From positions 2,924,001-2,988,000 of the forward strand of contig NC_059551.1 of NCBI RefSeq assembly GCF_905220415.1: a stretch of 64,000 bases of DNA, written 5' to 3'. Position numbers and translations under genes: made by a program. This document shows, one piece after another, positions 36,573 to 47,905 of the stretch; position 1 is the stretch's first letter; each line of letters begins with the position of its first letter. This DNA is from Colias croceus (taxonomy: Eukaryota; Arthropoda; Insecta; Lepidoptera; Pieridae). The notes beneath the pieces were generated by a model. It was not told where the DNA came from. It was given only the letters and a program-made list of their open reading frames with translations, and searched no databases.

Positions 36573-38304
36573 TAGATTATAATCTTGCACAGAGGTGCTA
36601 AATAATGAAAGTATTATGTATGATTGGATATGTGTAACTTTTGATGATAAATTATGTATTCTTTTGATCATTATTGAAGTCACTATGATAAATTATAGAT
36701 TGCCGCTATATCTGAGTATTGCTTTATTTGCGTTTTACGTTTGAATTTGATATGAAAAAGAGTTTATATAATTGAAATATTATATAGGCTTATTTGCTAT
36801 AAAACAATAAGATTAAATTAATTGTGCTTCGAGATCGTCTACAAAACTTCTAACTATTTGATAATAATAATGAAATTAAACTAAAACATTTATAACAAAG
36901 GCTTTCAAAGTGCTTTTGAATCCTCAAATAATGAACATTGTACTGTAACTTTATTAAATTCTATAGCCCTTACTTTCCCTGACAATTGTATTTCTATAGA
37001 CAATTAGTAATTTGTCAAATTTAATTTTAAATTGCGAAAGAAATAATTTTTGTATTGTGAAACGGGGATTTCCTTTTTACTGTAATAAGGCTACTCACAA
37101 ACTCACTTTAAGAATTATATTTGTTCTTGTTTTCTATTTAAGTGTTTAAAGGGACTCGATATTTATCAAGCGTACTTAACTTGACAAGTATGTTAGAGTA
37201 TATTTCCAACATACTTCCATGTTGTGTTTTTAATCTAACAATCTTTAAGGTGTATATAAAAATATTATATAAAATATTTAATGCTATGAACATATTTAAA
37301 AGAGGCTTATAAAATCATATAGGAAAATAAAATCTCTATGTAAATGCTCTATCTAACTAAAAGGTAAGGATGAATAGTGCTTAGAACGCTTAGTATACTA
37401 CATTGTTTACTCTCGCTATAATTTAAAAAGAGTTATAAAATAGACTATTAATTATAAACAAGTTCTAGCTTATTCATTAGCGTGTGCATAAAAATAACAA
37501 GAGACTCCATTAATTAAAGTATAACCCAATTACGGCAGATCGATTTTGGTTGGCACATTTCTTTTAAGCGCTTGGCTGCAGGCTGAAACCTTTGTTTCTG
37601 AAATGGTTAAATGTGTATGGAATTTAAACGAAGCCAAGAAATTTAATGAGCCGTTGTATGGACGATACATGTACTGTTTATTTAGATTTGCTAGAAGCAG
37701 AATTCAATTGCAAAATTCTTTACGCTTTAGAAGCAATGTTTTACTTCATCGTTGCAACATAAAACTTTTGAATTTCTTTTCAGTAATAATAGAAAAAAAA
37801 ACCTTCATATTAAATAAAATAAATCAAAGCTACATTTATCGCACTCAAAGCGAAATAACTTATTATGCTTTAATTAAGTACACCGTTTATAATAGTATTT
37901 GAATTTTTCAATTCTCCATTGCTTACTCGATACGTTAAAATTAAAAAAGTAAACTTAAAAAAAATACATTCCCGCCTAAACGCTCTTACATAATCTGTGA
38001 CGTAATCACATAGCTGTCACTGGTTACATCGAATGCTGATGTGGGTCCTTAATACCTCATTGGGGACGGTTAGGATTACCAATCCCCTTTCACACCTTGA
38101 TTGGCCTGTTTCCCGTAACGTAAAGGGTCTAAAACCTCTTTAGCTGTTTACTTTTACTGAATAATATTAATGGGTTCGCTTGTAACAATGAATAAGTACT
38201 CATGTCGTCGATTTTACTTTGAGAGTATTATGTATACTATAAAACAATATGGTAGAACAGTGTTGAAATATTTTTATTCATTTTATGTATTAGTTTATTA
38301 AAGA
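36573..38304. other. AT-rich intergenic DNA, nothing firm
   Basis: The 118-codon frame at 37546-37902 has no recognisable domain, ends in AT-rich sequence and is unlikely to be a gene. Confidence 0.4.
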
Positions 38305-38608
38305 CTAGCTTCCGCCCGCGACTCCGTCCGCGCGGAAAAATTAAGATTTTTTTTCTACGTATTTTTCCGGGATAAAAAGTATCCTATTTTATGCCCAGGA
38401 TAATAAGGTATAATTATACCAAGTTTCATCGAAATCGAACCGTTAGTTTTCACGTGATGCCTGAACAGACAGACAGACAGACAGACAAAATTTTTTTTAA
38501 TCACATATTTGGGCTTGGTATCGATCCAGTAACACCCCCTGCTATTTATTTTTTCAATATTTTCAATGTACAGAATTGACCCTTCTACAGATTTATTATA
38601 TGTATAGA
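38305..38608 (-). mobile_element. Non-autonomous Helitron (family F), 304 bp
   Basis: Reverse orientation: CTAG at 38305-38308 preceded by A, GA at 38607-38608 followed by T. A (CAGA)n run lies at about 38465-38488. Its 5' end (TCTATACATATAATAAATCT on minus) is close to that of 32400-32740. Confidence 0.75.
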
Positions 38609-38914
38609 TAATTCGTTTCAATAAGTTAATTTATTACCACATAAAGCACATATTAATGAGAAGTTTATGTTAAGGAATACTTTAGCATTTGTTTAAATAT
38701 TAGTACTAGTTATATAGGAAGCAGTATAGGAATTATTTGTACAGAAAATAGTTTTATAGTTGAACACAATTTCGAAAGAGCTCGTACTACCTTTATTTTC
38801 CCATAAATATTAATGAACTTGAGGATCTTTGTATTTTCCCGTACTATGGCTTTTCACTCCCTTTGATAGCAAAAACCACAATTCTAGGAAGCAATAGTCC
38901 AATTTTATACTGAA

Positions 38915-39135
38915 TCCTACTAATATTATAAATGCGAAAGTTTGTATGGATGTATGGATTTTTGTTACTCTTTCACGTAAAAACTACTGAACCGATTACA
39001 ATGAAATTTATCACACATATAGAGGGTAACTTGGATTAACACATAGGATAGTTTTTATCCCGGAAATCCCACGGGAACGGGAACTATGCGGGTTTTCCTT
39101 TGCAAACACGGGTGAAGCCGCGGGCGGAAATCTAG
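38915..39135 (+). mobile_element. Non-autonomous Helitron (family A), full length, 221 bp
   Basis: TCCTACTAATATTATAAATG to GCGGGCGGAAATCTAG, between A and T. Body collinear with 36064-36288. Confidence 0.85.
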
Positions 39136-40068
39136 TATTAAATATTTATCTTGGTAACAGAACTAATGTTTAATCTTTATATATGAAGAAGTCCCAGCTA
39201 TTTTTTTCTTCTACCTTCTTTAATACTAAAGGAACGGAAGACAGAATAATAAACAATAAATAACTCACTGATGTAGGTTAGTTTATTTCATTGACACGCT
39301 GTATATACAGAGATTTTCTTGGAATTATTTTTAGTGAATAAAATATATTTTGGTAAATTTCAATATGAAAAGATTACTTGTATTGAAATGTATTTTTAGA
39401 CAAAATAACTAAAATGTTATCTATTTACTTGTTTTCTCAAATCCAAATCCACATAGATCGACGAATCAATATAGATTTTTGTGAAACTATCGATTGAAAT
39501 ATTCTTTATAATTTACAGACGCATTGCGAAAAAGTTGCGAAAACATTGCTGTGTACTAACGTTCCGCAGATATTTCGCTACGCAGTAGTTTAGTGTACTA
39601 TATCGGGGTAAATACGAAAGGCATCGTTGACTTTTTGTTAAATTGCGTCCTACTTATGACATAACATTCCAATCGTTAGAATTATTTATTATTTTTATTT
39701 TCTTAACACATGAACAAACAAACCAATATATGACAGTTGAAGTAAATAGAGATAAAGGAATATTATCAGTGTTTGAACTAAGCAGTAAACTTTACGAGTT
39801 CCCAGCAGTTTGTGGTTCCGTATGTTCCGACTGAACTCGCTAAAACTATCTCTCTCTTTTACTACTATAGATAAAAGCTTTGTGTGAAAGGGACGGAGTT
39901 AAGCCAGCTATTTCTGAAGGATATTTGCAAAGTTGTGCGTTAATGTTCGCGGATGAAGTCGGTATGAAATAAGTTTTGACTGAAGTGTGATATGATGATA
40001 TTAAACGTGGTTTAATTTTATGCTAGATTATTTCGCTTTCGGTTTTACAGAATTTGTATTCGGTATAA
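39136..40068. other. Intergenic DNA, nothing recognised
   Basis: No supported feature upstream of the LINE. Confidence 0.45.
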
Positions 40069-40109
40069 ACGCTTTTTATAAGTAATTGCATGTTACTTAT
40101 AAAAAGCGT
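40069..40109. repeat. Perfect 17-bp hairpin beside the LINE 5' end
   Basis: ACGCTTTTTATAAGTAA (40069-40085) and its exact reverse complement (40093-40109) are separated by a 7-nt loop. It lies 41 bp before the poly-T run that abuts the LINE. Confidence 0.9.
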
Positions 40110-40148
40110 AATAAGCTAGCATGACGAAAACAATGTGAATATTAAATT

Positions 40149-40150
<2 letters not shown>

Positions 40151-40213
<63 letters not shown>
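40151..40213. repeat. 63-nt poly-T tract
   Basis: An uninterrupted T homopolymer ends exactly where the LINE 5' sequence (CGCTAGAGGGCGCGTTAGCG) begins. The length may be imprecise if the assembly used error-prone reads. Confidence 0.9.
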
Positions 40214-40604
40214 CGCTAGAGGGCGCGTTAGCGTAACGTTCGTTTTAATCAGCTTCAGAATAAAAATTAAGTTTTAAAATCAAAATAAAGTATTTCTATT
40301 CATATAAATTGTCACAAGTTAAAGTAAAAAGTTATATCTATAAAGTACATTATCAGTTATTGGTGTTGGCGAAGTGAAAGCAAATAGTTTGAACTCGAAA
40401 GTTTATGCTACAAGTTTTTGAAAATTATCTACAAAATTCCTCTTACTTGAATATTTCACCAAATCATGAGCATCGAATACAACGAAAAAGTCTGGAAAAG
40501 GGCATAACCACGATTTAAACTCACCCGGAATAGTGAAATCCACCTATCAAAATATTGCACGGTTAACAGCTGTCTCAGTGTTTTTGTGTGAATCAAATAT
40601 AAAT

Positions 40605-41699
40605 ATGTCTAATAAAAAAATTTGTAATATGTGTCGGGAATGTATACCTGATAACTTATTCTTGGAATGCTCCAACAATAAATGTAAGAAAAAATATGAT
40701 ATCAGATGCCTTCAAATGGAATTAACCACATACACTGAGCTTACTCATGAATTCAAAAAAAAATGGGCATGTCCTCTGTGTGTGTATTCGAATGCTAGAC
40801 AATCTAATGTTGATAATATTTCGGTAAGGAACGAGAATCCAAAGATAGACGTATTCACAACACCAAAAAGTAATGTTAACACTAAACGCGGCACTAATTC
40901 ACAATTAACTCCTACCACTATTTGCATGGATTTCCAGCTACTAGAAGAGTTGAGAGGACTACGTTCTGATATAATAACCCGTCTAGATAGCCACGAAAAA
41001 ACACTAAAGCATTTGCAAGATGTAGTGACACAAACAACAACTGATTTAACTAATATCATTGCAATTATGAAGGTACTTGAAAATAAAATCATCACAAAAA
41101 TAAATAATCAAAATTGTGAATTATCGCGCGAAATGGAAAATCTGACTTCCTCTCGTTCGTTCGCTGAAACTGTCCATCAGCAAAATAGCCCAAAATTAAG
41201 TCACAAAATAACAAGTCAAATTAAAAGTACGAATGTTTTCAATACAAATAAGTGTGTGGCCACTAAACCTGCGACTTTATCTATGAATGGATCGGATGTA
41301 ATCGATGAGCACATGATGGAACAAAGCGCGGATACTAATTTGAAATCAATGCCGTATATTCAGCGACGTCAAACCAAGAACTATGTGACTAAAGGTAATA
41401 ACGAGTCAATTGTGGCGTTGAAGGGCACTGAACGTAAGAAACATTTACACGTGTGGCGCTTACACTCTAATACCACTATTGAAAACATAACTTCTTACGT
41501 GCAATCGGTATGTGGTCCTGATGTTTCTATAAAAATTGAAAAAATCAAACATAAAATCGAGAGAGATTATGCATCTTTTATTATCAGCGTACCGGAGCAG
41601 ATGTTTGATAAATTGAATAAAGCTGAAATTTGGCCTGTAAATGTTGAATTTAATGAATGGATTTGGTTTCGAAAATCCAATAAAAAAGCGAATGAATAA
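40605..41699 (+). CDS. LINE ORF1 protein (PHD-like zinc finger, coiled coil)
   Basis: ORF1 of a non-LTR retrotransposon, expected to bind the element RNA in a ribonucleoprotein. I choose the ATG at 40605 because it precedes the zinc-binding region directly (364 residues); an in-frame ATG at 40533 would add 24 residues. Near the N-terminus, cysteines in the pattern CNMC, LECSNNKC, RC and a final CPLC form a PHD/RING-like treble-clef finger, as in ORF1 of several insect LINE clades. A Leu/Ile-rich stretch near residues 115-170 (ELRGLRSDIITRL) looks like a coiled coil. The C-terminal third (KHLHVWRLHSNTTIENI) resembles the small RNA-binding domain of related ORF1s. The ORF ends in TAA overlapping the ORF2 start. 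Family assignment is firm; subdomain calls are by eye. Confidence 0.85.
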   Translation: MSNKKICNMCRECIPDNLFLECSNNKCKKKYDIRCLQMELTTYTELTHEFKKKWACPLCVYSNARQSNVDNISVRNENPKIDVFTTPKSNVNTKRGTNSQLTPTTICMDFQLLEELRGLRSDIITRLDSHEKTLKHLQDVVTQTTTDLTNIIAIMKVLENKIITKINNQNCELSREMENLTSSRSFAETVHQQNSPKLSHKITSQIKSTNVFNTNKCVATKPATLSMNGSDVIDEHMMEQSADTNLKSMPYIQRRQTKNYVTKGNNESIVALKGTERKKHLHVWRLHSNTTIENITSYVQSVCGPDVSIKIEKIKHKIERDYASFIISVPEQMFDKLNKAEIWPVNVEFNEWIWFRKSNKKANE

Positions 41700-44598
41700 A
41701 CCAAGTTCTGAGTTTGAAATATTCTATCAAAATACACGGGGTTTGCGTACGAAATTGGATAAATTTAGAGTGAATATTGAATTATTGAATGCAGATCTCT
41801 TTGCTATAACTGAATCTGGGTGTAGTCCGTCTATACAAGATAGAGAAATTATTCCCCCCGGATATCAAATTCTACGTTGCGACCGCAATGACGGACGCAA
41901 GCAAGGCGGCGTATTTCTCGTGGCCACACAGCGGTTGGAGCTACGTGAGGTGCGCGCGCCCGGCGTCGCGATAGACTCCTGCGTGTTCGAGATGGTTTGT
42001 GCAACTGTACATTTAGGTAATAAAATGTTATTTTTATGTTGTGTTGTATATATTCCTCCAAGTAGTTCAGAAAATGAGTATATGGTATTATTTAAGAAAA
42101 TTGAGGAATTATGTTGTAAATATGATAAAGTTATTGTGTTAGGTGACTTTAATCTGTATTCTAGTTCAATAAATATAAATAATTATTATGAATATTTTAT
42201 GACATATTGTCAATTCACTCAAAAAAATTCAACATGTAATTGTTTAGGTCGACAGTTGGATTTGGTTCTGTGCTCGGGTTTTAGCGATGGAATTGAGGTA
42301 GTTGCAGCGGATGAAGTTTTAGTGCCTGCGGACGCGTATCATCCACCGCTGACGGTGAGGCTGCGCGCGCGCGCCTCTCCCGCTAGCGCTGCTGCCGCCC
42401 CCACCACCCAGGCCGCCTCCGCCGGATTCACAAATGACCGATTACAATGGAACTTTTATAAGGCTGATTTTCAATTGATGTACGCACTTTTAACGTCTAC
42501 TGAGTGGGATCCTTTATATAAAATGGAAGGTGTAGAACAGGCGCTAGATTTTTTTTATGCGAAAGTGTATGATATTTTTGATAGATGTGTTCCCAAGAAA
42601 AAACAACTCAAAACAAATATGAGATATAAATATCCGGAGTGGTACACGAAAAATATTATACATGACATTAAAGTTAAGGCTAGGTTACATAGAAAATATA
42701 AAATATCCAAACTAAAAACCGATTATGATGCATTTGCTGCATACAGATCTAGAATAAAAGCAGCAATAGAGACTGCCCATAAACTGCATAGGGATAAAAT
42801 TCAAAAACAGTTCAAAAGGGATCCGAAATCTTTATGGCAATATATCCGGTCTAAACGAGGCACGCCGAATCAACCAGTCATTATAGAGGATAACAAACAT
42901 TTAGACGATGGGGAATGTGCTGCACAATTTGCGAAATTTTTTGAGTCTGTGTATAGCAGCGTACCACCACGATTAGATGCCAAGGCGGCGGCGGCGGCGG
43001 CGGCGGCGGCGACCAGTGGAGTATCTTGCGCACGAGTGCATGTGGAGGCTTTTAGCCAAAAAGAGGTAAGTGATGCGCTAAAACATTTGAAGCCAAAGCA
43101 TTCTGCAGGGCCTGATGGTATACCTGCTTTTCTGGTCAAGGATTGCAGCAGAGTGTTAGTCGAACCCCTTCTCTATATATTTAATATTTGTTTAAAATCT
43201 GCTACTTTCCCGGTCCGTTGGAAAATAACACGTGTCATCCCGGTTCCCAAAAATAAAACTGGATCCAGTGTAAGAGATTATAGGCCCGTGGCTGTATTGT
43301 CGACACCTGCGAAGGTATTTGAGGCAGCCCTCCATAGTCGAATACAGCAGCAAATCAGACCAATGCTTTCGGACGAGCAACATGGGTTCCGGTCAGCGTG
43401 CAGCACTGCCACAAACCTCCTAAGTTTCATGACTCAGTTGATCCCGGCGGTGGATGCTGGAGGCCAGGTGGATGTTGCATATTTTGATTTTCGGAAGGCG
43501 TTCGACACAGTCGATAATGACATCCTCTTAAAAAAATTTGCTGAAGTAGGATACACCCCAAAGTTATTAGAATTCTTTGCGAGTTACATGAGAGATCGGC
43601 AACAATATGTAGATTACAAAGGCTTTCTATCTGAACCATATTACACTTGGTCAGGCGTGAGCCAGGGAAGTAATTTAGGACCTCTTGGATTCTTATTAAT
43701 GATTAATGATTTACCGGAAGTGATTAAACACGGGACCTGCTTACTATTTGCGGATGACTTAAAATTATTCATGAATGTGAAAAACTATATGGATTGTAAA
43801 CTTTTACAGAACGACATTAATAGAATTGTTCAATGGGGTCAGAGTAATAAACTTTATTTTAACACAACTAAATGCTATGTAATGAGTTTCACTCGCACTC
43901 GAACACCGCTACTTCACCAATATAATATTGAGTCGAGTTGCATCGAGCGAGTCTCTCAAATACGAGATCTAGGGATATACTTCAACTCTGATTTAACATT
44001 CTCTGATCATATTGTAAACATTTGCAAAAAGGCTTATAGGAACTTAGGTTTTATATTGCGACAATCACGGGAATTTACCGATATCGGAACTATCAAATCA
44101 CTATATAATGCACTGGTAAGAAGCCATCTTGAATATGGTTCAGTTGTATGGGCTCCGTATGAACAAAAATATTCGTTTATGTTGGAGCGAATTCAAAATA
44201 AATTTTTAAGATATTTATACATGAAACTTTATGCAGTGTACCCATATTATCCTTTGCAGTATCCTACTCTTTTTGTTCTCGGAATGGTAGGATATTACGA
44301 TTTAAAAGTGCGAAGGGAGTGCCAACTTGCACTGATACTGATACGTATACTACGGGGCAAAGACCAGAACCCGCAAGTTTTACGAAGCATTAGTTTCTGT
44401 GTACCGGACGCATATGTATGGAAACGTCGAAGCCCGCCGCTTTTACTTGTTCCCCAGGCCAGAACTAATTTAATGTCTAGAGCCCCTTTGACAAAGGCCA
44501 TCCATGTTGTCAATGAGGTGCACAATAGGTCTGACATTTTTTCAAATAATTTGAGTGAATTGACAAAGATTATTTTAAATTTTATTGCTTACTCCTAG
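41692..44598 (+). CDS. LINE ORF2: endonuclease-reverse transcriptase
   Basis: Replicative enzyme of the LINE: nicks target DNA and primes cDNA synthesis from element RNA. The ATG at 41692 (in ATGAATAA, overlapping the ORF1 stop) gives 968 residues and suggests coupled reinitiation; the frame is open back to an ATG at 41641. The N-terminal APE-type endonuclease shows YQNTRGLRTK, ITESG and GDFNLYSS, and its terminal motif reads DAYHPPL instead of the usual SDH. The RT core has YRPVAVLSTPAKVFE, HGFRSACSTATNLL, YFDFRKAFDTVD, SGVSQGSNLGPLGF and the catalytic FADD near nucleotide 43750. A C-terminal region follows; no RNase H domain is seen. A pure GCG run gives polyalanine at about 42984-43010. 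No stops or frameshifts. Confidence 0.93.
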   Translation: MNKPSSEFEIFYQNTRGLRTKLDKFRVNIELLNADLFAITESGCSPSIQDREIIPPGYQILRCDRNDGRKQGGVFLVATQRLELREVRAPGVAIDSCVFEMVCATVHLGNKMLFLCCVVYIPPSSSENEYMVLFKKIEELCCKYDKVIVLGDFNLYSSSININNYYEYFMTYCQFTQKNSTCNCLGRQLDLVLCSGFSDGIEVVAADEVLVPADAYHPPLTVRLRARASPASAAAAPTTQAASAGFTNDRLQWNFYKADFQLMYALLTSTEWDPLYKMEGVEQALDFFYAKVYDIFDRCVPKKKQLKTNMRYKYPEWYTKNIIHDIKVKARLHRKYKISKLKTDYDAFAAYRSRIKAAIETAHKLHRDKIQKQFKRDPKSLWQYIRSKRGTPNQPVIIEDNKHLDDGECAAQFAKFFESVYSSVPPRLDAKAAAAAAAAATSGVSCARVHVEAFSQKEVSDALKHLKPKHSAGPDGIPAFLVKDCSRVLVEPLLYIFNICLKSATFPVRWKITRVIPVPKNKTGSSVRDYRPVAVLSTPAKVFEAALHSRIQQQIRPMLSDEQHGFRSACSTATNLLSFMTQLIPAVDAGGQVDVAYFDFRKAFDTVDNDILLKKFAEVGYTPKLLEFFASYMRDRQQYVDYKGFLSEPYYTWSGVSQGSNLGPLGFLLMINDLPEVIKHGTCLLFADDLKLFMNVKNYMDCKLLQNDINRIVQWGQSNKLYFNTTKCYVMSFTRTRTPLLHQYNIESSCIERVSQIRDLGIYFNSDLTFSDHIVNICKKAYRNLGFILRQSREFTDIGTIKSLYNALVRSHLEYGSVVWAPYEQKYSFMLERIQNKFLRYLYMKLYAVYPYYPLQYPTLFVLGMVGYYDLKVRRECQLALILIRILRGKDQNPQVLRSISFCVPDAYVWKRRSPPLLLVPQARTNLMSRAPLTKAIHVVNEVHNRSDIFSNNLSELTKIILNFIAYS

Positions 44599-44735
44599 TC
44601 CCAACATATTGTAGCGGTTGTACTTATATTATAATCTTAATTAATGTAATTTTTTTTTTCTTTTTGTAAAATTGTATTGTAAATTTGACCTCCCTATCGC
44701 ATTGGGTAAACTGTAATGGTAGGAATGGTTTTGTA

Positions 44736-44766
<31 letters not shown>

Positions 44767-45201
44767 ATGTTACTTCTCTACATTTGTCCTGCTAAAATGA
44801 CAAAAATATATTCATCCATCTTTTGAAGGATAATAATTCAATTTTTTCTCATATTAATAAAATATAGATCCTAATTTAATAATCTAGATTTCAAATATTT
44901 ATAACCATTGTTCGTGGCTCATATAACCTCTCTCATAAATATTAAAGCGTCATAAGAAGATTTTAAACGCGCGTGATAAATCGCCAAAATTTAATATCAT
45001 ATCGTAAATTTAAGGGCTAAATAAATTGGACAGTTTCTGTGATATCTTAATCAACGTAGTTACGTGATATTTTATTAAAATGTCTCTCGCTTTATATTGA
45101 TATCAATGTGATCAGACATAATAAAAAAATGTAAACTTTGGATAGTCTTAGAAAATATTTTGAAACAAAAATAGGTAATAGAATTTTGGTAAAATTATTT
45201 T

Positions 45202-45334
45202 GAAGTGAAACTTCTTTAGCCGCGTTGAGAGTATCTTAGCGTTGAGAATTCTAAGGCCGCGTCATGGCAATACCGTCACGTAATGGAGTAAGGCGACGAT
45301 TTTGGTATCTTTTAATCTTGCCAAGTTTCACTTC
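45202..45334 (-). mobile_element. GAAGTGAAACTT-type MITE, 133 bp
   Basis: Ends GAAGTGAAACTT at 45202 and AAGTTTCACTTC at 45323-45334 are inverted. The interior matches 17659-17790 in the opposite orientation. Confidence 0.65.
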
Positions 45335-46317
45335 TGAGACGTGTGCTCTTTTTATGATTAATCTCTTCACTTTCATCTCATTATACATGAAAAACTAGGT
45401 ATGTATACACTGGTACGTATATTTGAAACTATATTAAATTAAACGACAAACATGTTATTCCTTTGAATAGAATATGTTTATACAACCATAATGAATATTC
45501 ATGTAAATTGAAACAATATAAAAGTGGACAGTTGTGAAAAGGTATTTTTTGTATAATCCTGAGGCACTTTATGAAAACTCGTCACGCACGTGTGAGTGTG
45601 TAGCATGTATAATTTTAAAGAATGTGATTAAAAATTAAAAATATTGCTCGGCTTTATCTGAATAAATTACGTCTAGGTATAATTTTCCACGTTCATTTTT
45701 TACTTTGGATGGAAAAATTAAAATTGGTGATAGTAGTGTTGACCCGGTATGATACAGAAGTTACAAAACAATATTCTTACTCTGATAGGAAACAAAATAT
45801 TTATCTATTTCATTTTAATTTGCCTCTAAAAAAACTGATCAGTGAAACGTAAACTACGAGATTTGCATTTTTTAGATGAATACACCTTCACACTCATAAA
45901 TATTTTTTAACTTTGTAGGTTGATAAATAATGTTCTTGTATAACGTGGCAGAGATTGATTTATTCTGCAGTGAATTTAATTTTTGTGTAAAAATAATGTA
46001 ATTTCGTAATTATAAAAGCCTATTCAGACCAAGCAACACTCACTTTACGATATGACATTAAATAACTTCATGAGCTACGTTCTCACCATAATTTTGTAAA
46101 ATGCATTACGGTTTTTAGTTTTTTGTTTTAAATGTATCTAATAATAAAAGAAACTTAACTATCGGAAAAATGTACACTTTAACAATAACTTAACTATCGG
46201 ACAAAGGTACACTTCACGAGTCCATTATATGAGTTTTGAGAACAATTTGGCTCAAAAATCTGCTGATTTTACATGATTGTTGGCAAAAAAGTTATATTAC
46301 TAAAAAACGATAAATAC

Positions 46318-46369
46318 CGTAGCGGTTCACGTAGCATCAGCGTAGCCATCGCTACGTTGAACCGCTACG
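46318..46369. repeat. GC-rich imperfect hairpin, 18-bp stem
   Basis: CGTAGCGGTTCACGTAGC (46318-46335) pairs with GCTACGTTGAACCGCTACG (46351-46369) with one bulged T and a 15-nt loop. The surroundings are AT-rich. Confidence 0.8.
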
Positions 46370-47078
46370 CGTGGGTGCTACGAAAGTGAAGAATTTATTA
46401 TCAGCTACGTTTCATATTCATGTTTGTGAACATGCTACGAAAAGTTTTAACAAAGTTAAACATGAATTTTGTTGAACATTCTAAATATCCCACGCAAGTC
46501 AACAAGGGTCCAATTAATGTGGAGAATAATATTTATTTTTGGATATTAATACGCGTGTTATTTTTAATTAAATAAGCATTGTTTTGAGATTTAAATTATT
46601 AAATGTTACTGGCATTTTGTAATGAAAGTTATTTCTGTAGATATAATTACAAGTTATGATCTTGTAGCTGACATCTAAACAGACGTGTTTATTTTAAGAA
46701 CGAATGTGAAATTATAAATACGCAAATTTTATTATTTGTAACTTATTACTTATTTATCGTTGTTTTACAAATTTTATATGGGTGTAACAAATCTATTGTT
46801 TGTCCACGAATTCTTTCTCGAAAAATCTAACCGAGGACATTTCTACTGGTCCTTCGTCTTGTTTTGTTATTTAACTTGACCGTCTGCTCGTACAAGGAAA
46901 ACTTGCTATCTAAATTTATCTCAATTCCTTGCGTCGAACTTGGATAAAGTTTTAACTCGTTTTGTTCTATTCGTCCTTTGGGTTTCCTTAATAAAAAGTC
47001 TTTTACATTCACAAATTCATTGATGTATTAAATAATTACATGTAGGCTTATTACTTCCGTATAACACATTTAAAATAA

Positions 47079-47297
47079 TCTATACCTACTAATATTATAA
47101 AGCTGAAGAGTTGCTTTGTTTAAACGCGCTTATATCAGGGAATTAATGCTCCGATCTTTTTAGAAAAAATCTTTCAGTAAGACTGAATGATTTTTTTAGA
47201 CCATTTTTTGTTAGCCCATTTATCAAGGAAGGCGGTATCATCACGGTAAAACCAACACGAGCGGAGCAATGTGGGTAAAACCGCGGGGCACAGCTAG
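47079..47297 (+). mobile_element. Non-autonomous Helitron (family C), diverged
   Basis: TC at 47079-47080 and CTAG at 47294-47297 before T. The body has an extra AT-rich segment around 47160-47205 that other copies lack. Confidence 0.75.
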
Positions 47298-47905
47298 TTA
47301 TAGATAAACTGGTTTTAGTATTTTAATTACAATATGTATACTTAATCTCTCATTAATTTTCATTTGACAATGATTTGTTTAATAATCACATTTTCGTTTC
47401 CTATTAAACTAATTGACAGCAACTGATATCAAAGCTTCTATTCAATTTATGAGGCAATGGCATTCTATTCTGTGTTCAACGAAAAAATACTGAATAAAAG
47501 CACGCTAAGATAGCCAATAAGTTTATTCGGGACGCGCGAACTGGGTCACGTATCTGTTGCGAAAATACGTTATGCAGACTTTGGTTCTAACTATTTTTAT
47601 GATTAGAACGCGATCCTTGTAGAGAATAGGTTATTGGAAGAGCGTGTAATTGTGTTTGGGATTTAGCGAGTTGTTTAGATATTGCGATGCTATGGAATAC
47701 CAAACTTACTAAATTACAATAATGCTTACTTAATTACGTTCATATTTATTTATGCGTTCATAGCAGAGTATTTAAATATAAATCAATGTCAGAAGTAATA
47801 GAGCGTTCAAGTACCTATGTCATATTATTAGTAATTACGTGGTATGCCAGTGTTGCGTAGAATACCTATCAATTTTCTCTTGTATGTGTATTAAATTATT
47901 GGATA

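Larger units (their letters stand above)
40214..44768 (+). mobile_element. Full-length non-LTR retrotransposon (jockey/CR1-like LINE)
   Basis: Parts in order: a 5' UTR from about 40214, ORF1, ORF2 overlapping ORF1 by 8 nt, a 3' UTR of about 137 nt, and an (AAAT)n tail at 44736-44768. Both ORFs are uninterrupted, so the copy is young or still competent. The exact 5' boundary is uncertain: ATGTTACTT occurs at 40090-40098 and again at 44767-44775 right at the tail, and could be a 9-bp target duplication that would place the 5' end at 40099. Clade assignment (jockey versus CR1/Kiri type) is not settled by eye. Confidence 0.9.
44769..47078. other. Intergenic DNA with a MITE and a hairpin
   Basis: Besides the MITE at 45202-45334 and the hairpin at 46318-46369, a short direct repeat TTAACTATCGGA with a following TACACTT occurs twice at 46155-46215. 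No gene is recognised. Confidence 0.45.

Noticed and set aside
37546..37902. 118-codon open frame with plausible start
   Set aside because: No recognisable domain, AT-rich codons in the second half, no splice or promoter context.
42870..43139. Minus-strand open frame with polyalanine
   Set aside because: Antisense of the GCG repeat in LINE ORF2.
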